A stretch of DNA of 50,374 nucleotides from Endomicrobiaceae bacterium (GTDB lineage Bacteria; Elusimicrobiota; Endomicrobiia; Endomicrobiales; Endomicrobiaceae): the NCBI GenBank assembly GCA_028711215.1, contig JAQTSO010000007.1, positions 1 through 50,374 on the forward strand, written 5' to 3'. The translations under genes were made by a program, and so were the position numbers. Below the pieces are notes generated by a model. The model did no database searches. It was not told the origin of the DNA and saw nothing but the letters and a program-made list of their open reading frames with translations. Shown here piece after piece: positions 1-8,837 of this stretch; position 1 is the stretch's first letter; each line of letters starts with the position of its first letter.

Positions 1-55
1 CTGATTTAAACATAAGTCAAAAAAAATAAAAGTGTCAACATAAAAGGAGCATATT

Positions 56-571
56 ATGAAAAGAATAGTATTAGTAATGGCAACATTGTTTTTTGTAGCA
101 GGTTTATCTTTAGCAGAAGAAAAAAAAGAAGATATTAAATTCGGTTTAGGTTATTCCCAATTTATTATAAATAATAACAATAATGATGTTGCTATTTCTC
201 AAGCTGCATACAGAATTTGGTTTAACGATACTTTAGGTGCCGATTTTACACTCGGGTTTCAAAACAGCAGCACCAATGGAGAGTCAAATAATACATTTCT
301 TCTTGGCGGAAAAGTTTTAGGAAAAATTGTAAGCGTAAAAAGTCTGGATATTTACTGGCTGGCTGGACTAAATTTCGGAAGTACAAGTGTTGCGGGTGAA
401 TCTTCATCTTTGTTTAGATTATGCGGCGGAGTCGGTGCAGAATATTATTTGCTTCCTTGTCTTTCTCTTCTTACAGAACTGGATATGTCCTATATTTCAC
501 AAAAAGATAATAATCAATTCGGTATTTTTGCAAGCTGGGTTCCACAGGCAGGTGTAAGATTTTATTTCTAA
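56..571 (+). CDS. Small outer-membrane beta-barrel protein, function unknown
   Basis: A 171-aa protein with a classic signal peptide (KR near the start, a hydrophobic core to about residue 20, cleavage near the Ala-Glu at 20-21). The mature part alternates polar and hydrophobic residues in strand-like blocks, is rich in Gly, Asn and Ser, and ends in Arg-Phe-Tyr-Phe. A terminal aromatic is typical of BAM-assembled barrels. The length would suit about eight strands, as in OmpA/OmpX-like barrels. The ATG at 56 has a GGAG ribosome site at 46-49. It precedes rpmB but lies 127 bases away, and rpmB has its own promoter, so they are probably separate units. The exact family is not recognised; the barrel call rests on composition and the C-terminus. 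Confidence 0.7.
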   Translation: MKRIVLVMATLFFVAGLSLAEEKKEDIKFGLGYSQFIINNNNNDVAISQAAYRIWFNDTLGADFTLGFQNSSTNGESNNTFLLGGKVLGKIVSVKSLDIYWLAGLNFGSTSVAGESSSLFRLCGGVGAEYYLLPCLSLLTELDMSYISQKDNNQFGIFASWVPQAGVRFYF

Positions 572-638
572 AAACATAATTTTTTTATAATAAAAAGTGG
601 CAGATATTATTTTGAGTGTTTTTGTAATTAAAAAACAA

Positions 639-667
639 TTGAAAAAAAGAGAATAATTTTGTATATT
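639..667 (+). promoter_or_regulatory. Sigma-70 promoter for rpmB
   Basis: TTGAAA at 639-644 and TATATT at 662-667 are separated by 17 bases. Each hexamer matches the consensus at five of six positions. The start of transcription would fall near 674, giving a leader of about 25 bases that includes the run of G at 684-688 used as ribosome site. Confidence 0.6.
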
Positions 668-697
668 GATTAGCTATATATTATGGGGGTGTTTTAA

Positions 698-889
698 ATG
701 TCTTACAAATGTTACGTATGTGGCAAAGGTTCTTCTTCGGGAAATACAGTCAGCCATTCAAACAAAGCAACTAAGAGATTATTCAGACCAAACTTACAAC
801 CGATTAGAATTGTTGTTGATGGTAAGAAAACAAAAGAGTATGTATGTACTTCTTGTATTCGTTCAGGAAAAGTTCAAAAAGCTATATAA
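698..889 (+). CDS. rpmB: 50S ribosomal protein L28, zinc-binding form
   Basis: A 63-aa protein of the large ribosomal subunit. The N-terminal CYVC pair (Cys5, Cys8) and the C-terminal CTSC pair form the four-cysteine zinc site of the 'C+' version of L28. Between them lies the family's stretch of basic residues, including the segment [16 protein letters not shown]. Length is normal for the family. The ATG at 698 follows a GGGGG ribosome site. The gene stands alone between its own promoter and a hairpin terminator, without rpmG. The overlapping longer reading frame in another phase (TTG start at 666) is a shadow. Confidence 0.95.
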   Translation: MSYKCYVCGKGSSSGNTVSHSNKATKRLFRPNLQPIRIVVDGKKTKEYVCTSCIRSGKVQKAI

Positions 890-902
890 TCAAAATCAAC
901 AG

Positions 903-940
903 AAAATAAAAGGTGGCATTAATAAGACACCTTTTATTTT
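903..940. terminator. Bidirectional terminator between rpmB and rel
   Basis: Inverted repeat with arms 903-915 and 928-940 and a 12-base loop. The core is AAAAGGTG/CACCTTTT, extended by A/T pairs. It gives a U-rich tail on both strands and lies between the convergent rpmB and rel genes. Its right arm overlaps the rel stop codon at 934-936. Confidence 0.75.
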
Positions 941-2373
941 TTATTTTCCCTCAAATATTTACGTATTCTGGATCTTGCCTGCGGAGTTACAACTATATCC
1001 AACCAGTGTTCCGTAGGTTTAATGTTTTTTCTTGTTAAAACTTCACAAGTTTGTCCCGTTGTTAATTTATAATCAAGAGAAACAATTTTCCCGTCAACTT
1101 TTACGCCCATGCACATATCTCCGATATCACTGTGAACTGCATATGCAAAATCAAGTGCCGTAGCTCCTTCCGGCAACTTTATAATCCTTCCTTTGGGAGT
1201 TGAAACGTATATTTGTTCAAAATTACATTCTGTTTTTATAGCGGTTAGAAATTCGTCAGAATCTTTTGATTCCAATATGTGTTTAATAAATTCCAAATGA
1301 CTTTCTGCATCAAAGCTTTTTATCGGTTCTGTATTTTTTTTATCAAAACTTTCTTTATATCTCCAATGAGCGGCAATTCCGTATTCGGCTCTTTTGTGCA
1401 TATCTTCAGTTCTGATTTGAACTTCAACTATCATTCCGTTATCACCAAGCATTGTTGTATGTATCGACTGATACATATTGTTTTTTGGAACGGCAATATA
1501 ATCTGTAAATGAATTTTCTACCATCTCAAACTCGGACTGAACTATGCTTAAAATTTGGTAACAGTGTTCTTCCGTATCAGTAATAACTCTCATACCGAAT
1601 AAATCCTGTATTTCTGAAAAAGATTTTTCTTGTCTTTGCATTTTCATATATATGCCATACAAATTTTTTGGTCTTGCAAGTATTCTAAAATTAATTTTTG
1701 ATGAATTTATTTTTTCTGTTAGTTGTTTTTCTATATATTCCAAATTTTTTACACTGCTTTCTGTTCTCACCTGCCACTGCTCTTTGATTTCATTATATTT
1801 TTCAGTATCTAAAATTTCAAATGTTAAGTCCTCAAGCTCACCTTTCCATTTATAAATACCCAGTCTGTGAGCAAACGGAGTATATAGAGTAAGCGTTTCC
1901 TGGGCAATTTTCTCTTGTTTTTCAGGCGGAAGAAATTTGATGGTTCTCATGTTGTGTAATCTGTCTGCAAGTTTAATTATAATTACTCTTGTATCTTTAA
2001 CAACCGCTAACAACATTTTTCGCCAATTTTCAGCCTGTGCCACTTCTTGATTATCAAATTTGTATTTGTTAATTTTTGTTACACCTTCAATGAGCAAAGT
2101 TATTTCTTCTCCGAATTCATCTTTTAATTCTTCTCTGACAACCAAAGTATCTTCTAAAATATCATGAAGGAGTGCCGCACATATAGTCGGGATGTCTAAT
2201 CTCAACTCTGTTAAAATCATCGCCACTGCATAACAATGATTAATATAGGGTTCTCCGGTTGCTCTTATTTGGCAAAAATGTGCATGCGAAGCAAAATTAA
2301 ATGATTTTTCCAATAAGAAAAAATCACCATCAGGTAAGTATTCTTGGATTGTTTTTTTTAATTCTTCAATCAT
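934..2373 (-). CDS. rel: RelA/SpoT-type (p)ppGpp synthetase/hydrolase lacking the C-terminal regulatory region
   Basis: 479 aa, against about 700-750 for long Rel/RelA/SpoT proteins. The N-terminal HD hydrolase domain is intact: His in INHCYAVAMIL, the HD of LLHDILEDT, and the Asp of LADRLHNMRT. The synthetase domain follows, with the RPKNLYGIYMKM nucleotide site, DLFGMRV, MYQSIHTT and EVQIRTEDMHKRAEYG. A TGS domain (from about IYVSTPKGRIIKLPEG) ends the protein soon after. The helical, zinc-finger/RIS and ACT domains that dock long Rel on stalled ribosomes are missing. The frame stops at a terminator stem, so this is a natural end within this sequence. It is last in the lpxB-msbA-porV run, and ATG 2373 lies three bases past the previous stop. 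Both activities are expected from the motifs. Confidence 0.92.
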   Translation of the reverse strand: MIEELKKTIQEYLPDGDFFLLEKSFNFASHAHFCQIRATGEPYINHCYAVAMILTELRLDIPTICAALLHDILEDTLVVREELKDEFGEEITLLIEGVTKINKYKFDNQEVAQAENWRKMLLAVVKDTRVIIIKLADRLHNMRTIKFLPPEKQEKIAQETLTLYTPFAHRLGIYKWKGELEDLTFEILDTEKYNEIKEQWQVRTESSVKNLEYIEKQLTEKINSSKINFRILARPKNLYGIYMKMQRQEKSFSEIQDLFGMRVITDTEEHCYQILSIVQSEFEMVENSFTDYIAVPKNNMYQSIHTTMLGDNGMIVEVQIRTEDMHKRAEYGIAAHWRYKESFDKKNTEPIKSFDAESHLEFIKHILESKDSDEFLTAIKTECNFEQIYVSTPKGRIIKLPEGATALDFAYAVHSDIGDMCMGVKVDGKIVSLDYKLTTGQTCEVLTRKNIKPTEHWLDIVVTPQARSRIRKYLRENKK

Positions 2374-2376
2374 TTT

Positions 2377-3366
2377 TTAAATAACTGTTCTTAAAGATAT
2401 TATATATTTTGATACATTTTCATCGTTAATTTTATAGGACTCGTTGGCAAAAGAAAAAGAAAATGTAGAAATATTTAAAGCAAAACCGTATGTATATTTT
2501 ATATTATCTTCATTGGAAAATGACGGTCCCTGTCTTCCTAATCTTACTACCAATACTCTTGTTATATTTTGCTCTAATCCTATGCTATAAATGGTATCAT
2601 TGACATCTGCAAACCTATAAAATTTTTTATTTAAATCAGCCAACATTGTAAACCCGCCCACTTGATAACCAAGTCCTGTTCTTATACCAAACGGCAATTG
2701 TTCACTATCATAATCACTCCACCACATAAAACCCAATACGTTTTCCAAATTAACACCAAATGTTATATTGTTATGCACCGGTGCACTAAAACCTATATCA
2801 ATCGCAAAACCATTACCTGATGATGTCTGTGCGAACGGATTGCCGGATATAACAGAACTTTCTGCTAAAGTTCCATACAGATAAGAAAGTCCTATTCCAA
2901 CTGCATAATCATTATTTTGGCTCTTTTGAGAACCGGATATTGTTATGGCTTTTATATTTTCAGTTTCTCTGGACCAGTAATCTGTCCCGCTTGAAAATTT
3001 TACATTATACGATAATGTTCTCCATGAGATTGCTCCCTGCTCCTGTAAAATTACAAAAGAATTAAAACCTAAGTTGATAGGTTCCAGGGCATTTAGCGTA
3101 TCACTGGAAATATTTGATTGTCTGGAAAGCGAAAACAATGCTTCTACTTGAATGCTGTCACCCTGTATATATGCAAGACCTGCAGAATTATAAAAAATAT
3201 TATCTATACCTCCTGTCATCGCAACACCGGCACCGCCCATAGCAATACTTCTTGCACTTACAGCCATACCGTCATAACTGTTAAAACTTGTAGGGGCTTT
3301 CTGAGCATAAATATAACTGGCTGAAGAAAAAATAGTGAAAATCAGAAATATAATTTTTTTTATCAT
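2377..3366 (-). CDS. PorV/UPF0164-family outer-membrane barrel protein
   Basis: 329 aa from the chosen start, with a signal peptide (two Lys, a hydrophobic stretch, cleavage after SYIYA). The opening mature motif, SARSIAMGGAGVAMTGG followed by DNIFYNSAGLAYI, is the hallmark of the PorV/UPF0164 group of FadL-like barrels. The rest is strand-rich and ends in SLRTVI. In other bacteria PorV-type proteins act in type IX secretion or are of unknown role; no type IX genes are visible here. ATG 3366 is chosen over the in-frame ATG 3378 because GGAG lies six bases before 3366 and nothing comparable precedes 3378. It sits between msbA and rel, spaced 15 and 3 bases. Confidence 0.8.
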   Translation of the reverse strand: MIKKIIFLIFTIFSSASYIYAQKAPTSFNSYDGMAVSARSIAMGGAGVAMTGGIDNIFYNSAGLAYIQGDSIQVEALFSLSRQSNISSDTLNALEPINLGFNSFVILQEQGAISWRTLSYNVKFSSGTDYWSRETENIKAITISGSQKSQNNDYAVGIGLSYLYGTLAESSVISGNPFAQTSSGNGFAIDIGFSAPVHNNITFGVNLENVLGFMWWSDYDSEQLPFGIRTGLGYQVGGFTMLADLNKKFYRFADVNDTIYSIGLEQNITRVLVVRLGRQGPSFSNEDNIKYTYGFALNISTFSFSFANESYKINDENVSKYIISLRTVI

Positions 3367-3381
3367 TTTTATCTCCATTGT

Positions 3382-5172
3382 TTACTGCATATCGTGCAAT
3401 TTTGTATATATCCCGTTTTTTAACAAAAGTTCATCATGTGTTCCGGTTTCAGCAATATTTCCCCTGTCAATTACTATTATTTTGTCTGAATTTTTAACTG
3501 TAGTCAATCTGTGAGCAATTAATATTACCGTCCTGTTTCTCATAAGATTTTCAATAGCTTCCTGAACTAATTTTTCAGACTCTGTATCTAAGGCAGATGT
3601 TGCCTCGTCCAATATTAAAATAGGCGGATTTTTTAACATAGCTCTTGCTATGGCTATCCTCTGTTTTTCCCCGCCTGACAATTTTATTCCTCTTTCACCG
3701 ACGATTGTGTTATATTTATCCGGCATTTTTGATATAAAACTATGTGCATTTGCAGCCTTTGCAACAGATTCTATTTCCTCTTCAGATGCATTCATCTTAC
3801 CGTAAGCTATATTATACCTTACGGATTCATTGAACAATAAAACATCCTGAGAAACAACGCCTATTTGCGCTCTTAATGAATTTATTTTCACATCATTTAT
3901 ATTTTTACCGTCTATTAAAATTTCTCCGCCTTTTACATCATAAAATCTCAAAAGCAGATTTGCTATGGTAGTTTTCCCTGAACCGGAAGCACCGACAAAA
4001 GCAAAAGTCTTACCTGACGGAATAGTTACATTTATACTGTTTAATATTTGTTTCCCTGTTCCATAAGAAAAAGAAACATTTTTATATTCAATTTTATTTG
4101 AAAACTTTGGCATTACCGTTGCGTGTAACTTATCAAAAATAGTCGGTTTTTCATCCAGTATTTCAAAAACTCTTTCAGAAGCAGTAATTGCCTGTTGTAT
4201 TGTAGAATTAAGTTGTGCAAAACTCTTCAAAGGCTGATAAATTGAAAACAATGCTCCGAAAAAAGCAATAAAAGAACCGGGAGCCCACTGTCCGCTTAAA
4301 ACTTCTTTCCCTCCAAACCACAAAACAACTGCAGCAACAAAAGAACCCAAAGCTTCCATTATAGGACTTGATCTTGCCTCGACTCTTAATAATCTCTGCT
4401 GTATATGATAATAAGCATCATTATCTTTTTTGAATTTGTTTTTTTCATGCTCTTCCTGACAAAATGCTTTTATGACAGAAAAACCGCTAAGCATTTCCTG
4501 CAGAGAAGAATATATTTCTGCCATCTGAATCTGACCTTCTTTTGAGGCTTTTCTCATTTTTCTCGCAAATTGAATCAAAGGGATAGTAACAACAGGTACG
4601 ATAACTATTGCTATAAAAGCAAATTTCCAGTGCAAGTAAAATAAAAGAATTATCATTGCTATTACCGTTAACCCATCTTTAATTAAGCATGACGGAACTT
4701 TAAGCACTGCATTATAAAGGGCATTAATATCGTTTGTAACCCTTGACATTATTTTTGAACTTGAATTTCTAACATAAAAATCGTGGGATAAGTGTATAAG
4801 TTTTCCGTATAATTGGTCTCTTAAAACCCTTATAATATTTTGACCTATATAGTTTAATAAGTAATTTTTTCCGTAATCAGCTAAACTTTTTATGGAAAAC
4901 ACTATCGGTATTAAAACAATAATAATTAATAACATGTCCATTTTATCTGCTGTATTTACTAAGTTTCCCATACCGGTAAAATTTACCATTTTCGTTATAA
5001 AAGATGTGTCGGCAACACCTGTATTATTGTTGGTGAGAACTTTATCAAAGAGTACCTTTATCAAAAGCATGGACCCGCTTGTCATAGCAGCAAAAACACA
5101 CATACAAACCATAGCCCACATAAATCGGACTTTGTACGGTTTAATATAAGCAATTAATCTCTTGTAATTCAT
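3382..5172 (-). CDS. msbA: MsbA-type ABC exporter, fused membrane and ATPase domains
   Basis: 596 aa, the usual half-transporter length. The N-terminal six-helix membrane domain spans about residues 1-320. The ATPase follows with Walker A GASGSGKTT, signature LSGGEKQR, Walker B ILILDEATSALD and the switch His in LIAHRLTTV. The family flips lipid A-core or other lipids and drugs across the inner membrane. Direct linkage to lpxB (TAATG stop/start overlap at 5172) favours the lipid A flippase role over drug export. Homodimer expected. ATG at 5172 is the only sensible start. Confidence 0.85.
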   Translation of the reverse strand: MNYKRLIAYIKPYKVRFMWAMVCMCVFAAMTSGSMLLIKVLFDKVLTNNNTGVADTSFITKMVNFTGMGNLVNTADKMDMLLIIIVLIPIVFSIKSLADYGKNYLLNYIGQNIIRVLRDQLYGKLIHLSHDFYVRNSSSKIMSRVTNDINALYNAVLKVPSCLIKDGLTVIAMIILLFYLHWKFAFIAIVIVPVVTIPLIQFARKMRKASKEGQIQMAEIYSSLQEMLSGFSVIKAFCQEEHEKNKFKKDNDAYYHIQQRLLRVEARSSPIMEALGSFVAAVVLWFGGKEVLSGQWAPGSFIAFFGALFSIYQPLKSFAQLNSTIQQAITASERVFEILDEKPTIFDKLHATVMPKFSNKIEYKNVSFSYGTGKQILNSINVTIPSGKTFAFVGASGSGKTTIANLLLRFYDVKGGEILIDGKNINDVKINSLRAQIGVVSQDVLLFNESVRYNIAYGKMNASEEEIESVAKAANAHSFISKMPDKYNTIVGERGIKLSGGEKQRIAIARAMLKNPPILILDEATSALDTESEKLVQEAIENLMRNRTVILIAHRLTTVKNSDKIIVIDRGNIAETGTHDELLLKNGIYTKLHDMQ

Positions 5173-6257
5173 TATTTGTCTCCCAATATATTTTGAGCCA
5201 CTCTGTCACTGACTCCGTTTACGCCTAAAATTTGTCTAAATTTCAATAATTCCTGTCTTGTTTTATTATATATTTCAGGTTTTAATTGATTGATAACTCC
5301 GTCTACAATTTTTTCTACCTTTGCATTTTCCTGAATATATTCAGGAACAATTTCTCTGTTTGCAAAAATATTTACCATTGTTACATATTTTACTCTAACC
5401 AAACATCTTGCAATGATAGCATTTAACCAAGACATTTTATACATTATGACCATAGGAATGCCCATCAATGCATTTTCAAGACTTACCGTTCCTGACGGGC
5501 TTATTATAAAATCCATTTCATTCCTTTTTGTAAAATCACTGCCGTAAATTACAGATATAAAATCAGGCATATCAAAATCCAATTTATCCAATGAAAAAAT
5601 ATTAAACTCCGCATCTATTTTTTCTCTTAATTTTTTTACAATTTCAATAATTATAGGCAAATGTCTATTCATTACACTTTTCCTGCTTCCTGCAAAAAGA
5701 CCGATTTTTATTTTATTACCGGACATTTTTTCATGTATCGGATCCGGAACAATATCTATCAGCGGATTACCTTCAAAAACGACTCTTATATTTTCTTTTT
5801 CATATATTTCTTTTTCAAAAGGCAGTATCGGAAATACCATCTTTACATATTTAGCAATTTTCTTGATTCGTCCATATCTTGAAGCCCAAACTTGCGGACA
5901 TACGTAATAATAAACAGGAATATTTAAATCATGCGCAAGTTTTGCAACATTAATGTTAAAACCGTAATAATCTACTAATACAACTTTTGTAATTTTATTT
6001 TCAATTAAATATTTTTCAATTTTTTTGAAAACTTTTTTCAAAAAATAAATTTGTTTTATAGGAAGAAAACCAAAAGCACCGAGATTGACGATATCTTCTA
6101 TGAAGTAATCTGCTTGTTTTTTTAATTGATTACCTCCTATAGCAAAAACTTTATTTTCTGGATTAATTTTTTTTATTGACTTAACCAAATTGCCGGCATG
6201 TATGTCTCCGGAAATATCGCCTGCCGAAATAAAAATTATCTCTTTTTTATGTTCCAT
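5172..6257 (-). CDS. lpxB: Lipid-A-disaccharide synthase
   Basis: 361 aa glycosyltransferase (GT19 family) that joins UDP-2,3-diacylglucosamine to lipid X in lipid A synthesis, at the inner face of the membrane. The N-terminal AGDISGDIHAGNL matches the family's G-E-x-SGD-x-H opening, with Asp for the usual Glu. VCPQVWASRYGRIKKIAK and the ISPSGTVSLENALMGIPMV donor site are also typical. Other lipid A genes are not in the window. It heads the lpxB-msbA-porV-rel run. The ATG at 6257 has no Shine-Dalgarno site and lies 10 bases past a TATAAT box, so the transcript may be leaderless. Confidence 0.93.
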   Translation of the reverse strand: MEHKKEIIFISAGDISGDIHAGNLVKSIKKINPENKVFAIGGNQLKKQADYFIEDIVNLGAFGFLPIKQIYFLKKVFKKIEKYLIENKITKVVLVDYYGFNINVAKLAHDLNIPVYYYVCPQVWASRYGRIKKIAKYVKMVFPILPFEKEIYEKENIRVVFEGNPLIDIVPDPIHEKMSGNKIKIGLFAGSRKSVMNRHLPIIIEIVKKLREKIDAEFNIFSLDKLDFDMPDFISVIYGSDFTKRNEMDFIISPSGTVSLENALMGIPMVIMYKMSWLNAIIARCLVRVKYVTMVNIFANREIVPEYIQENAKVEKIVDGVINQLKPEIYNKTRQELLKFRQILGVNGVSDRVAQNILGDK

Positions 6258-6267
6258 AATATATGAG

Positions 6268-6296
6268 ATTATATTGAAAAATGAGAGATTTTACAA
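6268..6296 (-). promoter_or_regulatory. Promoter for the lpxB operon, near-leaderless
   Basis: On the minus strand TTGTAA (6291-6296) and a perfect TATAAT (6268-6273) are 17 bases apart. Only 10 bases separate TATAAT from the lpxB ATG at 6257, so transcription should begin within about 2-5 bases of the start codon. Confidence 0.55.
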
Positions 6297-6319
6297 TCTT
6301 AAAAACATTAAAAAATAAA

Positions 6320-6349
6320 GAAACACAAGAGAATAAACTCTTGTGTTTC
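6320..6349 (-). terminator. Terminator after pgk
   Basis: A perfect 12-bp stem (arms 6320-6331 and 6338-6349) with a 6-base loop. On the minus strand it is followed by a T-rich tract. It closes the gap-pgk unit ahead of the lpxB promoter. Confidence 0.85.
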
Positions 6350-6371
6350 AAAATTAATAAATATTTGTAAT

Positions 6372-7616
6372 TTATTTTTCAGGAAGTGCGGCAATTCCCG
6401 GAAGTTCTTTACCTTCCAAAAATTCCAATGATGCTCCTCCGCCTGTAGATATATGAGAAATTTGTTTATCTACACCTGCTTTCTTAACGGCTGATACCGA
6501 ATCTCCCCCGCCTACAACTGAAATCGCTCCGTTCTTTGTTGCTTCTGCAACCAGTTTTGCTATTTCAACCGTGCCTTTTGAAAATTGGTCTATTTCAAAT
6601 ATCCCGAGAGGTCCGTTCCAAACTATTGTTTTTGCATTTTTAACCACATCTGAAAATTCTGCGATTGTTTTTACACCGACATCTACGCCCATAAAACCCG
6701 GCTCTATGGATGTTGATGTTGTATTTTTAACAACTGCTCCTTGTGGAACAGTTTTTGTTGCAAAATCTATTTTATCAGCTATTACGTGATCTAACGGCAG
6801 TAAAAATTTAACACCTTTATCGTTTGCTTTTTTTAGTAAATCTTTAGCCAAATCTAATTTATCTTCTTCAACTAGTGATGTTCCTGTTTCAATTCCCTGC
6901 GCTTTTAAAAATGTATACGCCATTGCACCGCCGATGATAATAGCATCAACTTTATTTAACAAATTTTCAATAACATTTATTTTGTCCGAAACTTTCGCAC
7001 CGCCGAGTATTGCCAAAAAAGGTTTAACCGGATTATTTAAAGCATCTCCTAGAAATTTCAATTCTTTTTCAACTAAGAAACCTGCTCCTGCTTCCTTGAT
7101 ATATTGTACAATTCCTGCAGTTGAAGCATGAGATCTGTGTACTGTTCCGAAAGCTTCCTGAACAAATACGTCGCCTAAACTTGCAAGCTGTTTTGCAAAA
7201 CCAAGCATAGCTTCTTTATCTTTTTCACCGTTTGCATTTTTACCTTCTTCTTCAGGATGAAATCTTAAATTTTCAAGAAGTAAAATTTCGCCTGACTTTA
7301 ACTCAGATGCCATTTTTGTTGCTTCGGGACCTATACAATCTGAAGCAAATTTAACGGTTACTCCTGTTAATTCCTGTAATCTTTTTACAACAGGTTTCAA
7401 GCTCATTGTATCAACAACTTTACCTTTTGGTCTGCCCAAATGCGCCATAAGTATAATAGCCGCTTTTTGTTCTAAAAGATACTGTATTGTCGGCATCGTA
7501 GCAACAATTCTTTTATCGTTAGTTATATTCAAATCCGAATCAAGCGGAACATTATAATCAACTCTGACTAAAACTTTTTGGCCTGTTAACTGCAAATCTT
7601 TAATTGTCTTTTTCAT
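6372..7616 (-). CDS. pgk: Phosphoglycerate kinase
   Basis: 414 aa, slightly longer than the usual 390-400. Transfers phosphate between 1,3-bisphosphoglycerate and ADP in glycolysis; cytoplasmic monomer. The N-terminal RVDYNVPLD loop, LMAHLGRPKG, ENLRFHPEEEG and SHAST sugar-side motifs are present. The C-domain nucleotide motifs LGGAKVSDKI, WNGPLGIFE and VGGGDSVSAV are also present, with the C-terminal GGGASLEFLEG. The ATG at 7616 has GAGG five bases before it. It lies downstream of gap, but a hairpin terminator stands between the two and I see no promoter of its own, so it may depend on read-through from gap. Confidence 0.97.
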   Translation of the reverse strand: MKKTIKDLQLTGQKVLVRVDYNVPLDSDLNITNDKRIVATMPTIQYLLEQKAAIILMAHLGRPKGKVVDTMSLKPVVKRLQELTGVTVKFASDCIGPEATKMASELKSGEILLLENLRFHPEEEGKNANGEKDKEAMLGFAKQLASLGDVFVQEAFGTVHRSHASTAGIVQYIKEAGAGFLVEKELKFLGDALNNPVKPFLAILGGAKVSDKINVIENLLNKVDAIIIGGAMAYTFLKAQGIETGTSLVEEDKLDLAKDLLKKANDKGVKFLLPLDHVIADKIDFATKTVPQGAVVKNTTSTSIEPGFMGVDVGVKTIAEFSDVVKNAKTIVWNGPLGIFEIDQFSKGTVEIAKLVAEATKNGAISVVGGGDSVSAVKKAGVDKQISHISTGGGASLEFLEGKELPGIAALPEK

Positions 7617-7649
7617 AATTACCTCTTTTTTATTTTTAAAACTTTTATT

Positions 7650-7682
7650 AAAAAAATCGGGTCCAGCCGGAAAGCCGAACCC
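7650..7682 (-). terminator. Terminator between gap and pgk
   Basis: On the minus strand the arms GGGTTCGGC and GCTGGACCC (7659-7682) pair over nine positions with two G-U wobbles, then run into a T tract (A run at 7650-7656 on the plus strand). It stands between gap and pgk, so it may reduce rather than stop transcription into pgk. Confidence 0.7.
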
Positions 7683-7725
7683 AATTAAAATATAAAGCTA
7701 ATTTTTTACCAGAACAAACATTTTA

Positions 7726-8742
7726 TTATGCTAATTCTGCAAAATACTTAATTGTACGAACCATCTGGCTTGTATAACTGTTTTCATTATCATACCAAGA
7801 AATAACCTGAACCTGATATGTATTATCGTCAATTTTAGCGACCATAGTTTGTGTTGCATCAAACAATGAACCGTAAGAAATACCGATAACATCGCTTGAT
7901 ACCAATTCATCTTCAGTATAACCAAAAGATTCATCTGAAACTTTTTTCATAGCAGCATTTATTGCTTCTTTTGTTATATCTTTACCCTTAACAACTGCTA
8001 TTAAAATAGTAGTTGAACCTGTTATTGTCGGAACTCTTTGTGCTGAACCTATCAATTTTCCGTTTAATTCAGGAATGACCAGTCCTATTGCTTTTGCTGC
8101 ACCTGTTGAGTTTGGAACTATATTAGCTGCTGCAGCTCTTGCTCTTCTCAAATCACCTTTTGGATGCGGACCGTCAAGTGTCATTTGATCACCTGTATAA
8201 GCATGAACTGTTGTCATAATACCGCTTTGAATAGTTGCGAAATCATTAAGTGCTTTTGCCATAGGAGCTAAGCAATTTGTTGTACAAGAAGCAGCTGATA
8301 TTATTGTATCACTTGCCTTTAATACTTTATGATTTACATTAAATACAACTGTTGGAAGATCTGTACCTGCCGGAGCAGAGATAACAACTTTTTTTGCTCC
8401 TGCATTAATGTGTGCCTGTGATTTTTCTTTTGATACATAAAAACCTGTACATTCAAGAACTACATCAACACCAAGCTTTCCCCATGGAAGAGCATTGGCA
8501 TCTTTTTCTTTATAGATTATAATTTCTTTTCCATCAATTATGATAGAATTCTCTGTAGCTTTTACTTTATCAGCCAATGCATATCTGCCTTGAGCTGAAT
8601 CATACTTCAATAAGTGAGCTAACATCTTAGGACTTGTCAAATCGTTGATAGCAACAACTTCGTATCCCTTTGCACCAAACATTTGTCTGAATGCGAGACG
8701 ACCAATACGTCCAAAACCATTAATTGCAACTTTAACTGCCAT
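7726..8742 (-). CDS. gap: Glyceraldehyde-3-phosphate dehydrogenase
   Basis: 338 aa, normal length. Oxidises and phosphorylates glyceraldehyde-3-phosphate with NAD+. The Rossmann motif [14 protein letters not shown] opens the protein, and Asp in VAINDL favours NAD+. The catalytic cysteine lies in [12 protein letters not shown], the paired His in TVHAYTGDQ, and the phosphate-site motif is [20 protein letters not shown]. The ATG at 8742 follows GGAGGG. It has its own promoter at 8796-8824 and a terminator before pgk, so its transcript can be monocistronic. Confidence 0.97.
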   Translation of the reverse strand: MAVKVAINGFGRIGRLAFRQMFGAKGYEVVAINDLTSPKMLAHLLKYDSAQGRYALADKVKATENSIIIDGKEIIIYKEKDANALPWGKLGVDVVLECTGFYVSKEKSQAHINAGAKKVVISAPAGTDLPTVVFNVNHKVLKASDTIISAASCTTNCLAPMAKALNDFATIQSGIMTTVHAYTGDQMTLDGPHPKGDLRRARAAAANIVPNSTGAAKAIGLVIPELNGKLIGSAQRVPTITGSTTILIAVVKGKDITKEAINAAMKKVSDESFGYTEDELVSSDVIGISYGSLFDATQTMVAKIDDNTYQVQVISWYDNENSYTSQMVRTIKYFAELA

Positions 8743-8795
8743 TTTATTTCCCTCCGATTTTATATTTCTTACTTTTTATCAGTAAATTTCTGTTT

Positions 8796-8824
8796 ATACT
8801 ATAAAAATATTGTTTTATTGTCAA
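8796..8824 (-). promoter_or_regulatory. Promoter for gap
   Basis: Minus strand TTGACA (8819-8824, perfect) with TAGTAT (8796-8801) after a 17-base spacer. It lies in the 95-base gap between def and gap. No terminator is visible after def, so read-through from the alaS operon may add to gap expression. Confidence 0.65.
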
Positions 8825-8837
8825 ATAAAAATTTGGG

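Noticed and set aside
666-1016. 116-aa frame starting at TTG 666
   Set aside because: It overlaps rpmB in another phase, crosses the terminator and runs into the antisense of rel; composition is unlike a real protein.
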